A stretch of 64,000 nucleotides of DNA from Polyangium fumosum (GCF_005144585.1 NZ_SSMQ01000046.1:1-64000); one strand, 5' to 3'. Numbered from the stretch's first letter, positions 26,787 to 34,966 are shown. Notes: generated by a model from the sequence alone, not told the origin. Made by a program: numbers and translations.

Positions 26787-28635
26787 GCCGCGCGCGCGTC
26801 ACGGCGAGCGCGCGCAGGCAAAACGCCGCCGAGACCGTCCGCGCGCCATGCGCCGCGGGGACGCCGTCCTTGCCGGGGCAACGATACAGCGGCTCGCGGG
26901 GCCATAACCCGTCTGGCTCCTGCCGTGCGGCGAGGTAATGGACCATGGGCCAGGGGTCAAAGGTTCGTCCTCGCCCGCGCGCCAAAACCTCCAGAGAACA
27001 CGCGGTCGAGACGACGCCGCCGAATCCTCCATCCGCGGCTTGGAGCGTGACGAGGGCCCGCTCGTGCGCATCGACGAACTCGAAGAGCGTGGCCACGAGG
27101 TCCGGCGCGGCGCCCGCCTTTTCCACGACGCACGCGAGGCGGGCAAACATCAACCACGTATACGGCGCGCCATAATAGGCGAGGCTCGCATCTTTCTCGG
27201 CCGACCAGGTGCGCAGGCACCACGCGAGCGCGCGGTCGAACACGCCCTCGGGGAGCCCGATCCCCGCTTCCGCGAGGCCGATGAGCGCGTTCAGCGTCAC
27301 GGCCACACAGCGCGGCCCGAGCCACGCCGGCGCGCCCTCGGGCACCGGCTCGCGCAACCCCTTGTCCAGCCAAACCGGCAGCATCCCGTCCTCAGCCTGG
27401 TGCGCGCAAAGGAGGTCGAGGGCCGGCGCGAGCTCCGCCGCGAGCGTGGTTCGCTCGGGCAAACGAGCGACGAGCTGCAAGGCGAGGCCGAGGTCGTCGC
27501 TGTCCGGCGGAATGCCGGTGTAATCGTCGAAATAACGGAATCCGTCGACGCGGCGGACCTCGACGAGCGCCCGCGCCCGCGCCGTGACGTCCTCGCCGGC
27601 CTCGTGCAGTGCGAGCAAGCAAAGCCCGACAGGGAACAGCCGCCCCACGCGCGGCACGTCGGCGAACCCTCCCCACCGCTGCAAATCCCATGATTCGCGG
27701 AGTTCGGAATCCGCGGCGAGGGTCCGGCACGCGAGCCGCGCCGTCCGCTCGAGCTCGTCCACCTCGAGCTCGCTTTTGGGCACGAAGGCGAAAAACCTCG
27801 CCCCGTTCACCCGACGAACCACGCGCGCGAGGGAGGCCACGAGCTCGTCCACCACGCGCTTCGTCTCGCCTTCGAGGGCGCGTGTGGCGCGCTCCGCGAG
27901 CCGATCCGCCTCGGCCACGACACGCGTGACGACCTCGGCGGAACCCACGATCCGGAGCCAGGGGAGCCGATCGGGCGACGGGCAAACCCATCGCGCGAGG
28001 GCGGCGCCCATCCCGGTCGCGCCCGCGTCGGCCGCGATCGCGGCGAGCATCTGCGGCAGCGGCGCGCGCATGTTCGGATCGAGGAGCGCGCGCACCTCAC
28101 ACGCGAGCCGCGTGAGCTGCCCGAGCGCCCGCCCCGCCGATGCGAGCTCCGCATCCCCCTCGCCCGAGGATCCCAGCGCTGCGGGCACGATCGCCGAGAG
28201 CCCGAAATCCAGGAGCGGCGACGCTGCCGGAAGGGTGCTCGCCCCGCCGCCCTGCACCACATCCCCGAGCGCCTCGATCGTCCGATCGAAGGCCGTTTGG
28301 AGCCCGGCCGGCCCGTCCCCTCGGTCCCACGCGCGGGCCGCGAGAAGGAGCCCTTCGATCGGCGAGAGGGCGGGCTCGGGTTGGTCCTCGGGGAGCGCGT
28401 AGGCCGGGGGAGGGAGGCAACATGCGGCGTGCACCGCTGCGACGAGCAGGAGGACGGCGCGCGCGGTCGAGCCCGCCTCCACGGCGGGCTCCTGCGCGGC
28501 ACACAACGTCTCGAGGGTGGTTGCCGTCGCGCGGGCAGGATCGTCCGGTCCTCCCAGCGCGGCGAGCGCGGCCTCAGCGCGTGCGGCGAGCGGCCGCGGG
28601 AGCCCCTTCGACCACGGCGCTCCGGGGTGGATCAC
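26746..28635 (-). CDS. Class II terpene-cyclase-like protein (DxDD, QW repeats)
   Basis: A protein of about 629 residues whose C-terminal half resembles the squalene-hopene/diterpene cyclase alpha-barrel. QW-like repeats are visible as AHQAEDGMLPVWL, LQAADGGFGGV and ARQEPDGLWPRE. A DSDD (about 378-381, in PPDSDDLGLALQ) fits the DxDD acid motif of class II cyclases. The N-terminal half is helical and may be a second alpha-domain. The start is GTG at 28635 or TTG at 28641; neither has a strong ribosome site. It lies 87 bp after the NHLP peptide gene on the same strand. An alternative is an alpha/alpha-barrel peptide cyclase. Confidence 0.66.
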   Translation of the reverse strand: MIHPGAPWSKGLPRPLAARAEAALAALGGPDDPARATATTLETLCAAQEPAVEAGSTARAVLLLVAAVHAACCLPPPAYALPEDQPEPALSPIEGLLLAARAWDRGDGPAGLQTAFDRTIEALGDVVQGGGASTLPAASPLLDFGLSAIVPAALGSSGEGDAELASAGRALGQLTRLACEVRALLDPNMRAPLPQMLAAIAADAGATGMGAALARWVCPSPDRLPWLRIVGSAEVVTRVVAEADRLAERATRALEGETKRVVDELVASLARVVRRVNGARFFAFVPKSELEVDELERTARLACRTLAADSELRESWDLQRWGGFADVPRVGRLFPVGLCLLALHEAGEDVTARARALVEVRRVDGFRYFDDYTGIPPDSDDLGLALQLVARLPERTTLAAELAPALDLLCAHQAEDGMLPVWLDKGLREPVPEGAPAWLGPRCVAVTLNALIGLAEAGIGLPEGVFDRALAWCLRTWSAEKDASLAYYGAPYTWLMFARLACVVEKAGAAPDLVATLFEFVDAHERALVTLQAADGGFGGVVSTACSLEVLARGRGRTFDPWPMVHYLAARQEPDGLWPREPLYRCPGKDGVPAAHGARTVSAAFCLRALAVTRARLMGLDLARARAGA

Positions 28636-28722
28636 GATCAAAAGGCCTGGAGGGGGGACTTCGGTGCGAAGCGGCGCGGGACCGGGCGGGGAGCCGGGTC
28701 CGCGCGTCGCTCCCGCGGCATC

Positions 28723-28944
28723 TCAGAACGCCGCTTTGCGATTGGCGAGCTGCTCTTCCATGCCCTTCGCGACCGCCTGGACCTCGTCGGGGTTCGCCGA
28801 CTTGATCGCGTTGAGCAGCTCGGGCGTGGCCTCGTACCCCTCGGCTGCGAGCGTCGCATCGGGGTTGGCGAAAAGCCGGGCCCGGAAGTCCTTGTCCATG
28901 AGGGTCCGGCCGATCAGCTCGTCGATGTTCTTCTTGGCTCCCAT
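28723..28944 (-). CDS. NHLP/Os1348-like small peptide (possible RiPP precursor)
   Basis: A 73-residue peptide: a helical leader-like body (ELIGRTLMDKDFRARLFANP, then TLAAEGYEATPELLNAI) and a short tail (EEQLANRKAAF). The pattern fits the Os1348 family of the NHLP clan, related to LigA of protocatechuate dioxygenase and used as leader in some RiPP precursors. There is no Gly-Gly cleavage site and no Cys/Ser/Thr-rich core, so it may instead be a carrier or adaptor. The ATG has GAGGAG 8 nt upstream and its own promoter. A PqqD-like/M50 gene diverges from it. Confidence 0.72.
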   Translation of the reverse strand: MGAKKNIDELIGRTLMDKDFRARLFANPDATLAAEGYEATPELLNAIKSANPDEVQAVAKGMEEQLANRKAAF

Positions 28945-28994
28945 GCTGCTGCTCCTCGAAGTCGTCCTCGGAAAAAATGTACGTGGACCTTTAT

Positions 28995-29024
28995 GACCTA
29001 CACCAAAGGACCTGTCCCGGTCAA
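28995..29024 (-). promoter_or_regulatory. Predicted promoter of the NHLP-like peptide gene
   Basis: On the minus strand TTGACC (29019-29024) and TAGGTC (28995-29000) are separated by 18 nt, giving a transcript start about 45 nt before the peptide's ATG. The region 28945-29112 must also hold the promoter of the divergent peptidase gene. Confidence 0.45.
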
Positions 29025-29112
29025 GGATCGCCGCGGCGCACCGGCGTCCGATCTTTGCCCGGCTTTGCCGGTGTGTTAGTGTCCTCGACGGGCTTATTTC
29101 AGCCGAGATCCG

Positions 29113-30345
29113 ATGAGCGAGAAGGAGAAGCCCCAACTCGAGCTCCTGATTCGCCAGCGGACCCCAGGTCTCGGCGGATCGCGGAGCAGCAGCTTCGTCA
29201 CCAAGTCCTACGTCGCCGATCAGGTCGCGCTGAGCGTGAAGCCTCGGCGCATTCCCGAGGACGCGTACGAGGTGCAGGCCCAATCGAGGAAGGATCGCAA
29301 GCTCTTTTACGTGATCCGACAGCTCGAGGCCGACCGCTACCTCTTCCTCAACGAAGAGGAGTACTTCCTCTGGCAAAAAATGGACGGGCTGCACACGCTG
29401 CGCGACGTCGCGACGGCGTACTTCCTCAAGTTCGGATCCTTCGATTTCCGGGTGATCCAGCGCTTTTTGTCGCGCGCGCGGGAGCACAAGCTCATCATCA
29501 TCCCCCATACCGATCTCGTGCGCCGCACGCTCTCCGACGAGCAGACCTCGGGCCGATCGCGCCTCCTCACGCGGATCCGCGGCATCGATCTGCGCCTATC
29601 GAACGTCGATCAGCGCATCGCCGCGCTCTACGACAAGGTCCGCGTCCTCTTCACCCGCCCCGCGCTCGTCGCTTATGCCGTGCTGCTCGTCCTCGGCCTG
29701 ATCACGATCGGGAAGCAAGCCGGGCGCGGGCTCGGGAGCGAGGTGCTCCGCGGCCATCATGCGCTCTTCCTGCCCGTGTTCCTGCTCATGCACGCCGCCG
29801 CGATCGTCGTGCACGAGCTCGCCCACGCGCTCGCCTGCAAGCACTTCGGCCGCGAGGTGAAGGCCTTCGGTTTCACCTTCGTGAACCGCCTCGTGCCCTC
29901 GGTCTACGCCGACGTCACGGACATGTGGATGTCCACCCGCAAGGCGCGCATGGCCGTGAGCTTTGCCGGGCCCTTGTCGGGCCTGCTCCTCGGCTCGATG
30001 AGCGCGATCGTGGCGTGGTTCGTTCCCGCGGGCGTCACGTCGTCGTTCCTCTGGCTCTACGCGATCTCGATGCTCGCGCTCGCGATCGGCAGCCTCTATC
30101 CGTGCCTGTTCATCGAGTCCGACGGCTACCACATCCTGAGCGATTGGCTGCGCATGCCGGCGCTGCGCGAACACAGCCGCAGGTTCTTGCAGGATCGCGT
30201 GCGAAATCTCGTGCGTGGACGAAAGCAGAGGCCCATGACGAACGACGAGCGGACGTTCCTCGTGTACGGATGCGCCTCGGTCGCGAGCCTCTCCGCGGCC
30301 TTCGTCACGCTCGTCACGCTCCTCGCCCGCCCTCTGCTGCGCTAA
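29113..30345 (+). CDS. PqqD-like/M50 membrane zinc peptidase
   Basis: A 410-residue membrane protein of the COG1994 peptide zinc metalloprotease type. Residues about 60-135 form a PqqD-like winged helix (RYLFLNEEEYFLWQKMDGLHT), a fold that binds RiPP leader peptides. A TM-rich M50 domain follows, with HELAH (His234, Glu235, His238) and the third ligand region ESDGYHILSDWL (Asp337). About six TM helices are visible. Relatives occur in peptide-bacteriocin and SagA/YydH-like loci. The gene diverges from the NHLP-like peptide, its plausible substrate. It is followed at 13 bp by a cyclic-nucleotide-binding protein gene. Confidence 0.82.
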   Translation: MSEKEKPQLELLIRQRTPGLGGSRSSSFVTKSYVADQVALSVKPRRIPEDAYEVQAQSRKDRKLFYVIRQLEADRYLFLNEEEYFLWQKMDGLHTLRDVATAYFLKFGSFDFRVIQRFLSRAREHKLIIIPHTDLVRRTLSDEQTSGRSRLLTRIRGIDLRLSNVDQRIAALYDKVRVLFTRPALVAYAVLLVLGLITIGKQAGRGLGSEVLRGHHALFLPVFLLMHAAAIVVHELAHALACKHFGREVKAFGFTFVNRLVPSVYADVTDMWMSTRKARMAVSFAGPLSGLLLGSMSAIVAWFVPAGVTSSFLWLYAISMLALAIGSLYPCLFIESDGYHILSDWLRMPALREHSRRFLQDRVRNLVRGRKQRPMTNDERTFLVYGCASVASLSAAFVTLVTLLARPLLR

Positions 30346-30358
30346 TCGAAGGACCCCG

Positions 30359-30880
30359 ATGACACTCTCCCCGAGGCCGCTTCACAAGGACCAGATCAAG
30401 CAGTGCGCGCGCGCCCTTCAGCGGGTCAGCCTCTTCGCCGCCTGGAAGTTCGAAGAGGTCGAAGAGTTCGCCGCGCACGTCCAGATCGCGCCCTGCCCCG
30501 CGCAGGAGGTCGTGCTCTGGGAGGGAGACGCAGGGGACGTCCTCTACATCATCGCCGAGGGCAACGTCGTCGTGTCGCGCCGCCTCAAGGGCGACGTCGA
30601 GACCGTGATCTGCCGCCTCCACGCCGGCGACTTCTTCGGCGAGCTCGACGTCATCGACGACCAATCCGCCTCGGCGAACGTGCAGACCGAGACGAGTTGC
30701 CTCTTCTACACGATCGACCGCCACACGCTGTACCGCGAACTCGAGTCGAACCCGCGGCTCTACTCGAAGTTCTTGCTCGCGCTGCTCAAGGAGGTCGCGA
30801 AGCGGCTGCGCACGACAAACCAGCGCCTTATCGACGCGATCCTCTGGGGCATCGACGCGACGTCGCTGGATCCAGGCTAG
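30359..30880 (+). CDS. Cyclic-nucleotide-binding-domain protein without HTH
   Basis: A 173-residue Crp/PKA-type cNMP-binding domain with the beta-roll (VVLWEGDAGDVLYIIAEGNVVV) and the phosphate cassette start FGE (93-95). In the family the cassette has an Arg about nine residues later that holds the cyclic phosphate; here that position is Ala (DDQSASANV), so cNMP binding may be lost or changed. No DNA-binding domain follows. It is 13 bp after the M50 gene and probably its partner. The adenylate cyclase at 24367 is a possible signal source. Confidence 0.83.
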   Translation: MTLSPRPLHKDQIKQCARALQRVSLFAAWKFEEVEEFAAHVQIAPCPAQEVVLWEGDAGDVLYIIAEGNVVVSRRLKGDVETVICRLHAGDFFGELDVIDDQSASANVQTETSCLFYTIDRHTLYRELESNPRLYSKFLLALLKEVAKRLRTTNQRLIDAILWGIDATSLDPG

Positions 30881-30887
30881 CCGCGCA

Positions 30888-31787
30888 TCACAAGCGCACG
30901 GCGCCGAGCTCGGAGGTCCCGGGCCCGTCGCCACGCGCGCGATCGCCCGGCCCGCGCCGCCAGCGCAAGAGGACAAACGTGATCGCCGTCGTGAAGATCG
31001 CCACGAGCACGCCGCCCTCGCCGGTCCACAAGGCCGCATCCTCGCCGTTCGTCGAGGCCCCGAAGAACGCGACGACAATCGCGTTCCAGGCCGCGTGCAT
31101 CGTCACGGCTGGCCAGACGCTGCCCGTCTCCAGGCGCAGGGTCGCGAGCAGGGTCCCCGCGCCGACGCTCGTCACGATGTAGAGCAGGAGCGAGAGCATG
31201 GGCACGGGGCTGCCGTTGTACTCACCCGCCACGATGAGCGGCGCGTGCCAGAGCGCCCAGACGACGCCGCTCACGAGCACCGGCTGCGGCACGCGCGCGT
31301 CGATGAGGCGCGTCAGCATGTACCCGCGCCAGCCGAGCTCCTCCCCGAGCGCGAGCACCGCCATGGCCAGCGGCCCGAGCGTGACCGCGATGATGCTGCC
31401 TGCGAGCAGCCGCTCGCCCGGCGTGCTCCCCGGGATTGCGAATCCGAGCGGGTGCATCGCCGCGGGCTCGAGGTGCGCCATGCCCGTCGTCCAGGCGATG
31501 CCGTAGGCCGGCACGCCCACGGCCACCGGATAGATCACGCCGACCAGCATGGCCCACGCGGCGCGACGATCGAGCCGGAACGATACGTCGCCAAACCCCT
31601 CGCGCAGGAGAAACCTCGCCACGACCGACGCGAAGCAGGGGACCCATACCAATGGGAGGAAGTAGTTCGGATGGAGACCGTGCAGAACGATCTGCACGTC
31701 GAACGGCGCGCTCGCGAGGAGGAGGACCCCGAAGAAGATCGCGAGCCCTCTCCGCGCGCGCCGTACCTTGTCCGTCGCCTCCTGCAC
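30888..31787 (-). CDS. CPBP family intramembrane protease
   Basis: A roughly 299-residue polytopic membrane protein of the CAAX protease/bacteriocin-processing (CPBP, Abi) family. The catalytic motifs are EELGWRGYM (Glu-Glu and Arg), VWALWHAP (His) and MHAAWNAI (His/Asn). Eight hydrophobic stretches are visible. The GTG at 31787 gives a soluble start before TM1. It converges with the cNMP-binding gene, with the two stops 7 bp apart. CPBP proteins can process peptides or give bacteriocin immunity, which fits the neighbouring peptide locus but is not proof of membership. Confidence 0.82.
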   Translation of the reverse strand: MQEATDKVRRARRGLAIFFGVLLLASAPFDVQIVLHGLHPNYFLPLVWVPCFASVVARFLLREGFGDVSFRLDRRAAWAMLVGVIYPVAVGVPAYGIAWTTGMAHLEPAAMHPLGFAIPGSTPGERLLAGSIIAVTLGPLAMAVLALGEELGWRGYMLTRLIDARVPQPVLVSGVVWALWHAPLIVAGEYNGSPVPMLSLLLYIVTSVGAGTLLATLRLETGSVWPAVTMHAAWNAIVVAFFGASTNGEDAALWTGEGGVLVAIFTTAITFVLLRWRRGPGDRARGDGPGTSELGAVRL

Positions 31788-32011
31788 CGACGGCGAGCTT
31801 ATACGGGGTCGAGCCTCGCGGGTAGGGACAAGGCGGGGCCCGCGCGGTGTTCCGTCGCGGGCCGGGGCGTCGGCGTCCCGACAGGGACGTGGTATCGCGT
31901 GTTTGTCCGGCGCATCCGGACCGCCGGGCCGGGGGACCGTGGGCCTAGAACGCCGACCCGTTCGGCGCTCTGCGAGATCGCGAAGCGAGCTCGCCTCGGG
32001 GGGTGAATCGA
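31788..32011. other. Intergenic sequence upstream of the CPBP gene
   Basis: Holds the promoter region of the minus-strand protease gene. I see no gene. The right end runs into a chain of palindromes continuing to 32108. Confidence 0.4.
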
Positions 32012-32055
32012 CCGGGCTTTGCCCGGGCGAGAGGGGGACGCGAGGCGTCCCCCTC
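32012..32055. repeat. Two adjacent perfect hairpins
   Basis: CCGGGC-TTT-GCCCGG (32012-32026) and an 11-bp hairpin GAGGGGGACGC-GAG-GCGTCCCCCTC (32031-32055) precede the 54-nt palindrome. Their layout is like the leading palindromes of the composite repeat at 80-190 and 36.7 kb, suggesting a shared modular architecture. Confidence 0.6.
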
Positions 32056-32108
32056 GGGACAGAAGAGCTAGGACATCGAGCGGTTGTCAAACCGATCGAT
32101 GTTCTAGG
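32055..32108. repeat. 54-nt dispersed palindromic element, copy 2
   Basis: The second copy of the element at 20-73. The hairpin 32068-32107 has one A-to-G change that still pairs (G-U). Its terminal CTAG supplies the TAG stop codon of modA on the minus strand (32104-32106), so the element has inserted into, or been recruited as, the 3' end of that gene. Confidence 0.72.
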
Positions 32109-32910
32109 GAATCGGGCCAAACCCGTACGAGGCGAGGATCCGCTGCCCCTCGGGGCCCGTGATGAAATCGAGCAGCGCCTCGGCGTCAGCCCGTGCCCCC
32201 GCGCGGGCCTTCGTCGTGACGGCAGCCCAAACTTCGGGCTTCGGCGCCCATTCTGCCTTTCCGCCATCGAGCACCTCGATCCCCGACGTCCCGGGGACCT
32301 CCGTACGATAAACGATCGCCGCCGCGACCTCGCCTCGCTCGACGTAGGCGAGCACGGCCGCGACGTTCCCGCCAAGCACCATGCGCCCTTCGAGCGCTTG
32401 CAAGGCCCCGAGCTTCTCCAGCGCCTCGCGCGCGTAGCGCCCGGCCGGCACCGCGCCCGGCTCCCCGATCGCGATCTTCTCGCCGGGCGGCAGGGCCGTC
32501 GCGAGCGTCTGGAACGTGAGCTTCGGCCCACCCTTCGGCCCGACGAGGACGAGCTCGTTCGTCGCGACGATGCGCGCGCGTTTGGCGTCCACGTGCCCAC
32601 CGGCCGCGAGCTTGTCGATCGGATCCCGGGCCGCGACGATCACCAGATCGACCCCGGCCCCGCCCTCGATCTGCCGCGCGAGCTCCCCCGAAGCGCCGTA
32701 CGTCGCGCGCACGCGGACGCCTGGATGCGTCGCGCCAAAACCTTCGCTCAGCTTGGGGAACACCTTCCGCAGGCTCGTCGCCGCGGCGACCGTCACCTCC
32801 CCGCCTCCCTCGGCGGGTTCCCGCTTGCAGCCAGCGACGACGAACGCGACGAGGGCGAACGCGAGGACGAACCTCCTCCGGCCTAGGGCTCGCAAAGCCC
32901 TTGCTTCCAT
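32104..32910 (-). CDS. modA: Molybdate-binding-type periplasmic lipoprotein (ModA)
   Basis: A 268-residue substrate-binding protein with a lipoprotein signal (FVLAFALVAFVVAGC). It has the ModA pattern: VTVAAATSLRKVFPKLSEGF at the start, YGASGELARQIEGGAGVDLVIVAA, AIGEPGAVPAGRYAREAL and VVYRTE-like AIVYRTEVPG. The family binds molybdate or tungstate for an ABC importer, but no modB or modC is in the window, so it is an orphan here. The ATG at 32910 overlaps the upstream gene by 28 nt. Its stop lies inside the dispersed palindrome. Confidence 0.86.
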   Translation of the reverse strand: MEARALRALGRRRFVLAFALVAFVVAGCKREPAEGGGEVTVAAATSLRKVFPKLSEGFGATHPGVRVRATYGASGELARQIEGGAGVDLVIVAARDPIDKLAAGGHVDAKRARIVATNELVLVGPKGGPKLTFQTLATALPPGEKIAIGEPGAVPAGRYAREALEKLGALQALEGRMVLGGNVAAVLAYVERGEVAAAIVYRTEVPGTSGIEVLDGGKAEWAPKPEVWAAVTTKARAGARADAEALLDFITGPEGQRILASYGFGPIP

Positions 32911-33824
32911 CGCGCGTAGGACAGCAAAAAGAAGTTCTCCACCGCCGTCTCCATCTCCGGCGTCAGCAAAAACGTCGGATGGCACGGCTCCTGGTCGCAC
33001 ATCTGGCTCTCCTTGCCTTTGTCGATGTGACGCCGCGCCGGCACGAGATCCTTGAACGCGCCGGTCTCGTCCACCGTGCCGACCGCGATTTTCAAAATGT
33101 ACGGAAAGAGCCGGTTTTTCTCGAACGTGGCGGCGGCGTCGCCCGAGAGCCAATTGCCGCCCATCCCCGCGAAATGGCACGTCTTGCAGGCGCCGGACGC
33201 CGTCGGCTGATCGGGCAGGTTCACCATTCCGGTGGACTCCCAGTCCTTCCACTGCATGCACGCGCCGAACGCTTCGAGCGCTTCGAGCAGCGTCGTGTTG
33301 CTCCCGGGGCCGCCGCCCGCGCCCCCGCCTCCGCCCGCGCCCCCCGCCCCGGCTTCGCCGCCCGCGCCGCCGACGCCCGGATCCGGCTCGAACGTGGGAT
33401 CCCCGAAGAGCCCGCGCTCGTCGACCTCTTTCATCAGCCATTCCGTGAGGAGGGTATCGTCCTCGATCGCGAGGGCCGGACCGGTATGCTCGCCTTTCAG
33501 GCGGAGCAGGCTGTTGTCGGGGTGGGCGATGAGCGGCTTCGGGTACCCCTCGATCTTCGCGTACGACGAGCTCTCCTCGGCGCCGAGCCAGATGGGCGCG
33601 CTGTTCGCGCCTTGCGTGTGGCAGGGCGTGCATTTGGTGGCGAAGATCGGGTAGACGTTCAGGTCGAAGAGCTCCTTCGCCGTGAAATCATCGTCCGGCG
33701 GCCCGCCCGTGCCGCCCGCGCCGCCATTGCCGGAGGGCGTGGGCACGAGGGTGCCCGCGGGCGGCTCCACGCAGCCGTACGCCAGGATCAAGGCGAGGAC
33801 GAACCCCGCGGTCGCTCGTTTCAT
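32883..33824 (-). CDS. Lipoprotein with two CxxCH heme-type motifs
   Basis: A 313-residue lipoprotein (ALILAYGC lipobox, then a Gly-rich tether). Two CxxCH motifs (CTPCH near residue 66 and CKTCH near residue 220) suggest a c-type di-heme protein of the Planctomycete/myxobacterial cytochrome C type; a late CDQEPCHP could be a further Cys cluster. A Gly/Ala linker (residues about 157-180) splits two globular halves. GGGAG lies 6 nt before the ATG at 33824. It follows the copper monooxygenase-like gene by 41 bp, so electron transfer to that enzyme is a reasonable guess. Confidence 0.75.
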   Translation of the reverse strand: MKRATAGFVLALILAYGCVEPPAGTLVPTPSGNGGAGGTGGPPDDDFTAKELFDLNVYPIFATKCTPCHTQGANSAPIWLGAEESSSYAKIEGYPKPLIAHPDNSLLRLKGEHTGPALAIEDDTLLTEWLMKEVDERGLFGDPTFEPDPGVGGAGGEAGAGGAGGGGGAGGGPGSNTTLLEALEAFGACMQWKDWESTGMVNLPDQPTASGACKTCHFAGMGGNWLSGDAAATFEKNRLFPYILKIAVGTVDETGAFKDLVPARRHIDKGKESQMCDQEPCHPTFLLTPEMETAVENFFLLSYARWKQGLCEP

Positions 33825-33865
33825 GTCGCTCCCGCCGGGATCATCGCCCGATCCCCGCGCGGGGG

Positions 33866-34966
33866 TCAACGAAAGAGGCCGAGCTGCAGGGACGAGCAGG
33901 ACTTGCCGTCCTCCTCGACGAAGCCGGCGAACTGCTTCACAGGCGGATAAATGTACCCGAACAGGATGCACATTTCGTTGAGCCCGAGGCCGTAGTGGAC
34001 CTCGATGTCGCGCGTGTTGTTGAACAGGCACGCGTGGCGGATCGCCGTGACGCCGTCGAGATCGAGCGGCGGATCGTAGTTCCGGATGTCGCTCGCGAGA
34101 TCGTAGGCGCCGTCCTCGTAGACGCGGCGCGCGGCGCCGTCTGCCGTCATGAAATCCACCGTGAAACCCTGGGCGAGATCATGCGTGTGGGGCATGAGCG
34201 AGACGACATGCCCGCCGAACACGGTGCACGTGGTGGCGACGTTCTCGGTCGTGTGCGGCGGGATCGAGAAGTCCGCGATCTGCACGACGAACGGCGCGAC
34301 CTCCTGCGTCAGCTCGCCCGCGGGCATCGTGAAAAAATCGTAGGCGAGCTCGATGCGCTGCGGCTCGGTTTTCGTGTTCAGGAAATGGATGCTCGTCGAG
34401 ATCTCGCGCGTGGTGTCGAGCACGTAGCCCATTCCCTCGGGAAACTGGATGGTCTCCTCGCCAACCACCTGCGTCGAGTTGGCGAAGAGCACGTCGGGGA
34501 TGCCGGCGCCCACGTTCGAGAAGGGATCTCCCGCGCCGGGGTGGCAGCCTGGATAAGGGTTCGGCCCGAGAACGGCCTCGACGGGCTTGGCGACCATGTT
34601 GGAGTGGTGCAAGCCCGGCGTCGTGTAGAGGCGGCCGCCGTGCACGATCTCGTGCGTGAGCTCGGGGATGGGCCACGAGAGGCAAAACGAGATCTCCGCG
34701 CCGGGCGCGAGCGTGCGCGGCGGGGCGACGATCCGAAAGCCGCTCTTCGGCGGGGGCGGGAGCGCGAGATCCTGGAGCGGCTCGCCATACGCGACGACGT
34801 TGTCCAGATCGAGCTGCGCGTCCGGTTCGTAACGCCGCACGGGATCAACACACGCGCCGCGGAACAGGACCTCGCCGCCGCCACAGAGGAGCACGCTCTC
34901 TCCTCCACATCCCGTGGACGAAAGCGCGGCGAGGGCGGCGAGGGGAACAAAGATTCGGGTACCCAT
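33866..34966 (-). CDS. Copper type II ascorbate-dependent monooxygenase-like lipoprotein
   Basis: A 366-residue lipoprotein (LSSTGCGG). The sequence follows the PHM/DBH two-domain copper monooxygenase core: LHHSNMV (CuH His pair region) near residue 120, VVSLMPHTHDLA (HxH of the CuM site) near 255, and GLGLNEMCILFGYIYP (Met ligand) near 335. Such enzymes hydroxylate substrates with two uncoupled copper centres and an electron donor. The neighbouring di-CxxCH lipoprotein could donate electrons. The substrate is unknown. Bacterial members are common in myxobacteria and mostly uncharacterised. Confidence 0.8.
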   Translation of the reverse strand: MGTRIFVPLAALAALSSTGCGGESVLLCGGGEVLFRGACVDPVRRYEPDAQLDLDNVVAYGEPLQDLALPPPPKSGFRIVAPPRTLAPGAEISFCLSWPIPELTHEIVHGGRLYTTPGLHHSNMVAKPVEAVLGPNPYPGCHPGAGDPFSNVGAGIPDVLFANSTQVVGEETIQFPEGMGYVLDTTREISTSIHFLNTKTEPQRIELAYDFFTMPAGELTQEVAPFVVQIADFSIPPHTTENVATTCTVFGGHVVSLMPHTHDLAQGFTVDFMTADGAARRVYEDGAYDLASDIRNYDPPLDLDGVTAIRHACLFNNTRDIEVHYGLGLNEMCILFGYIYPPVKQFAGFVEEDGKSCSSLQLGLFR

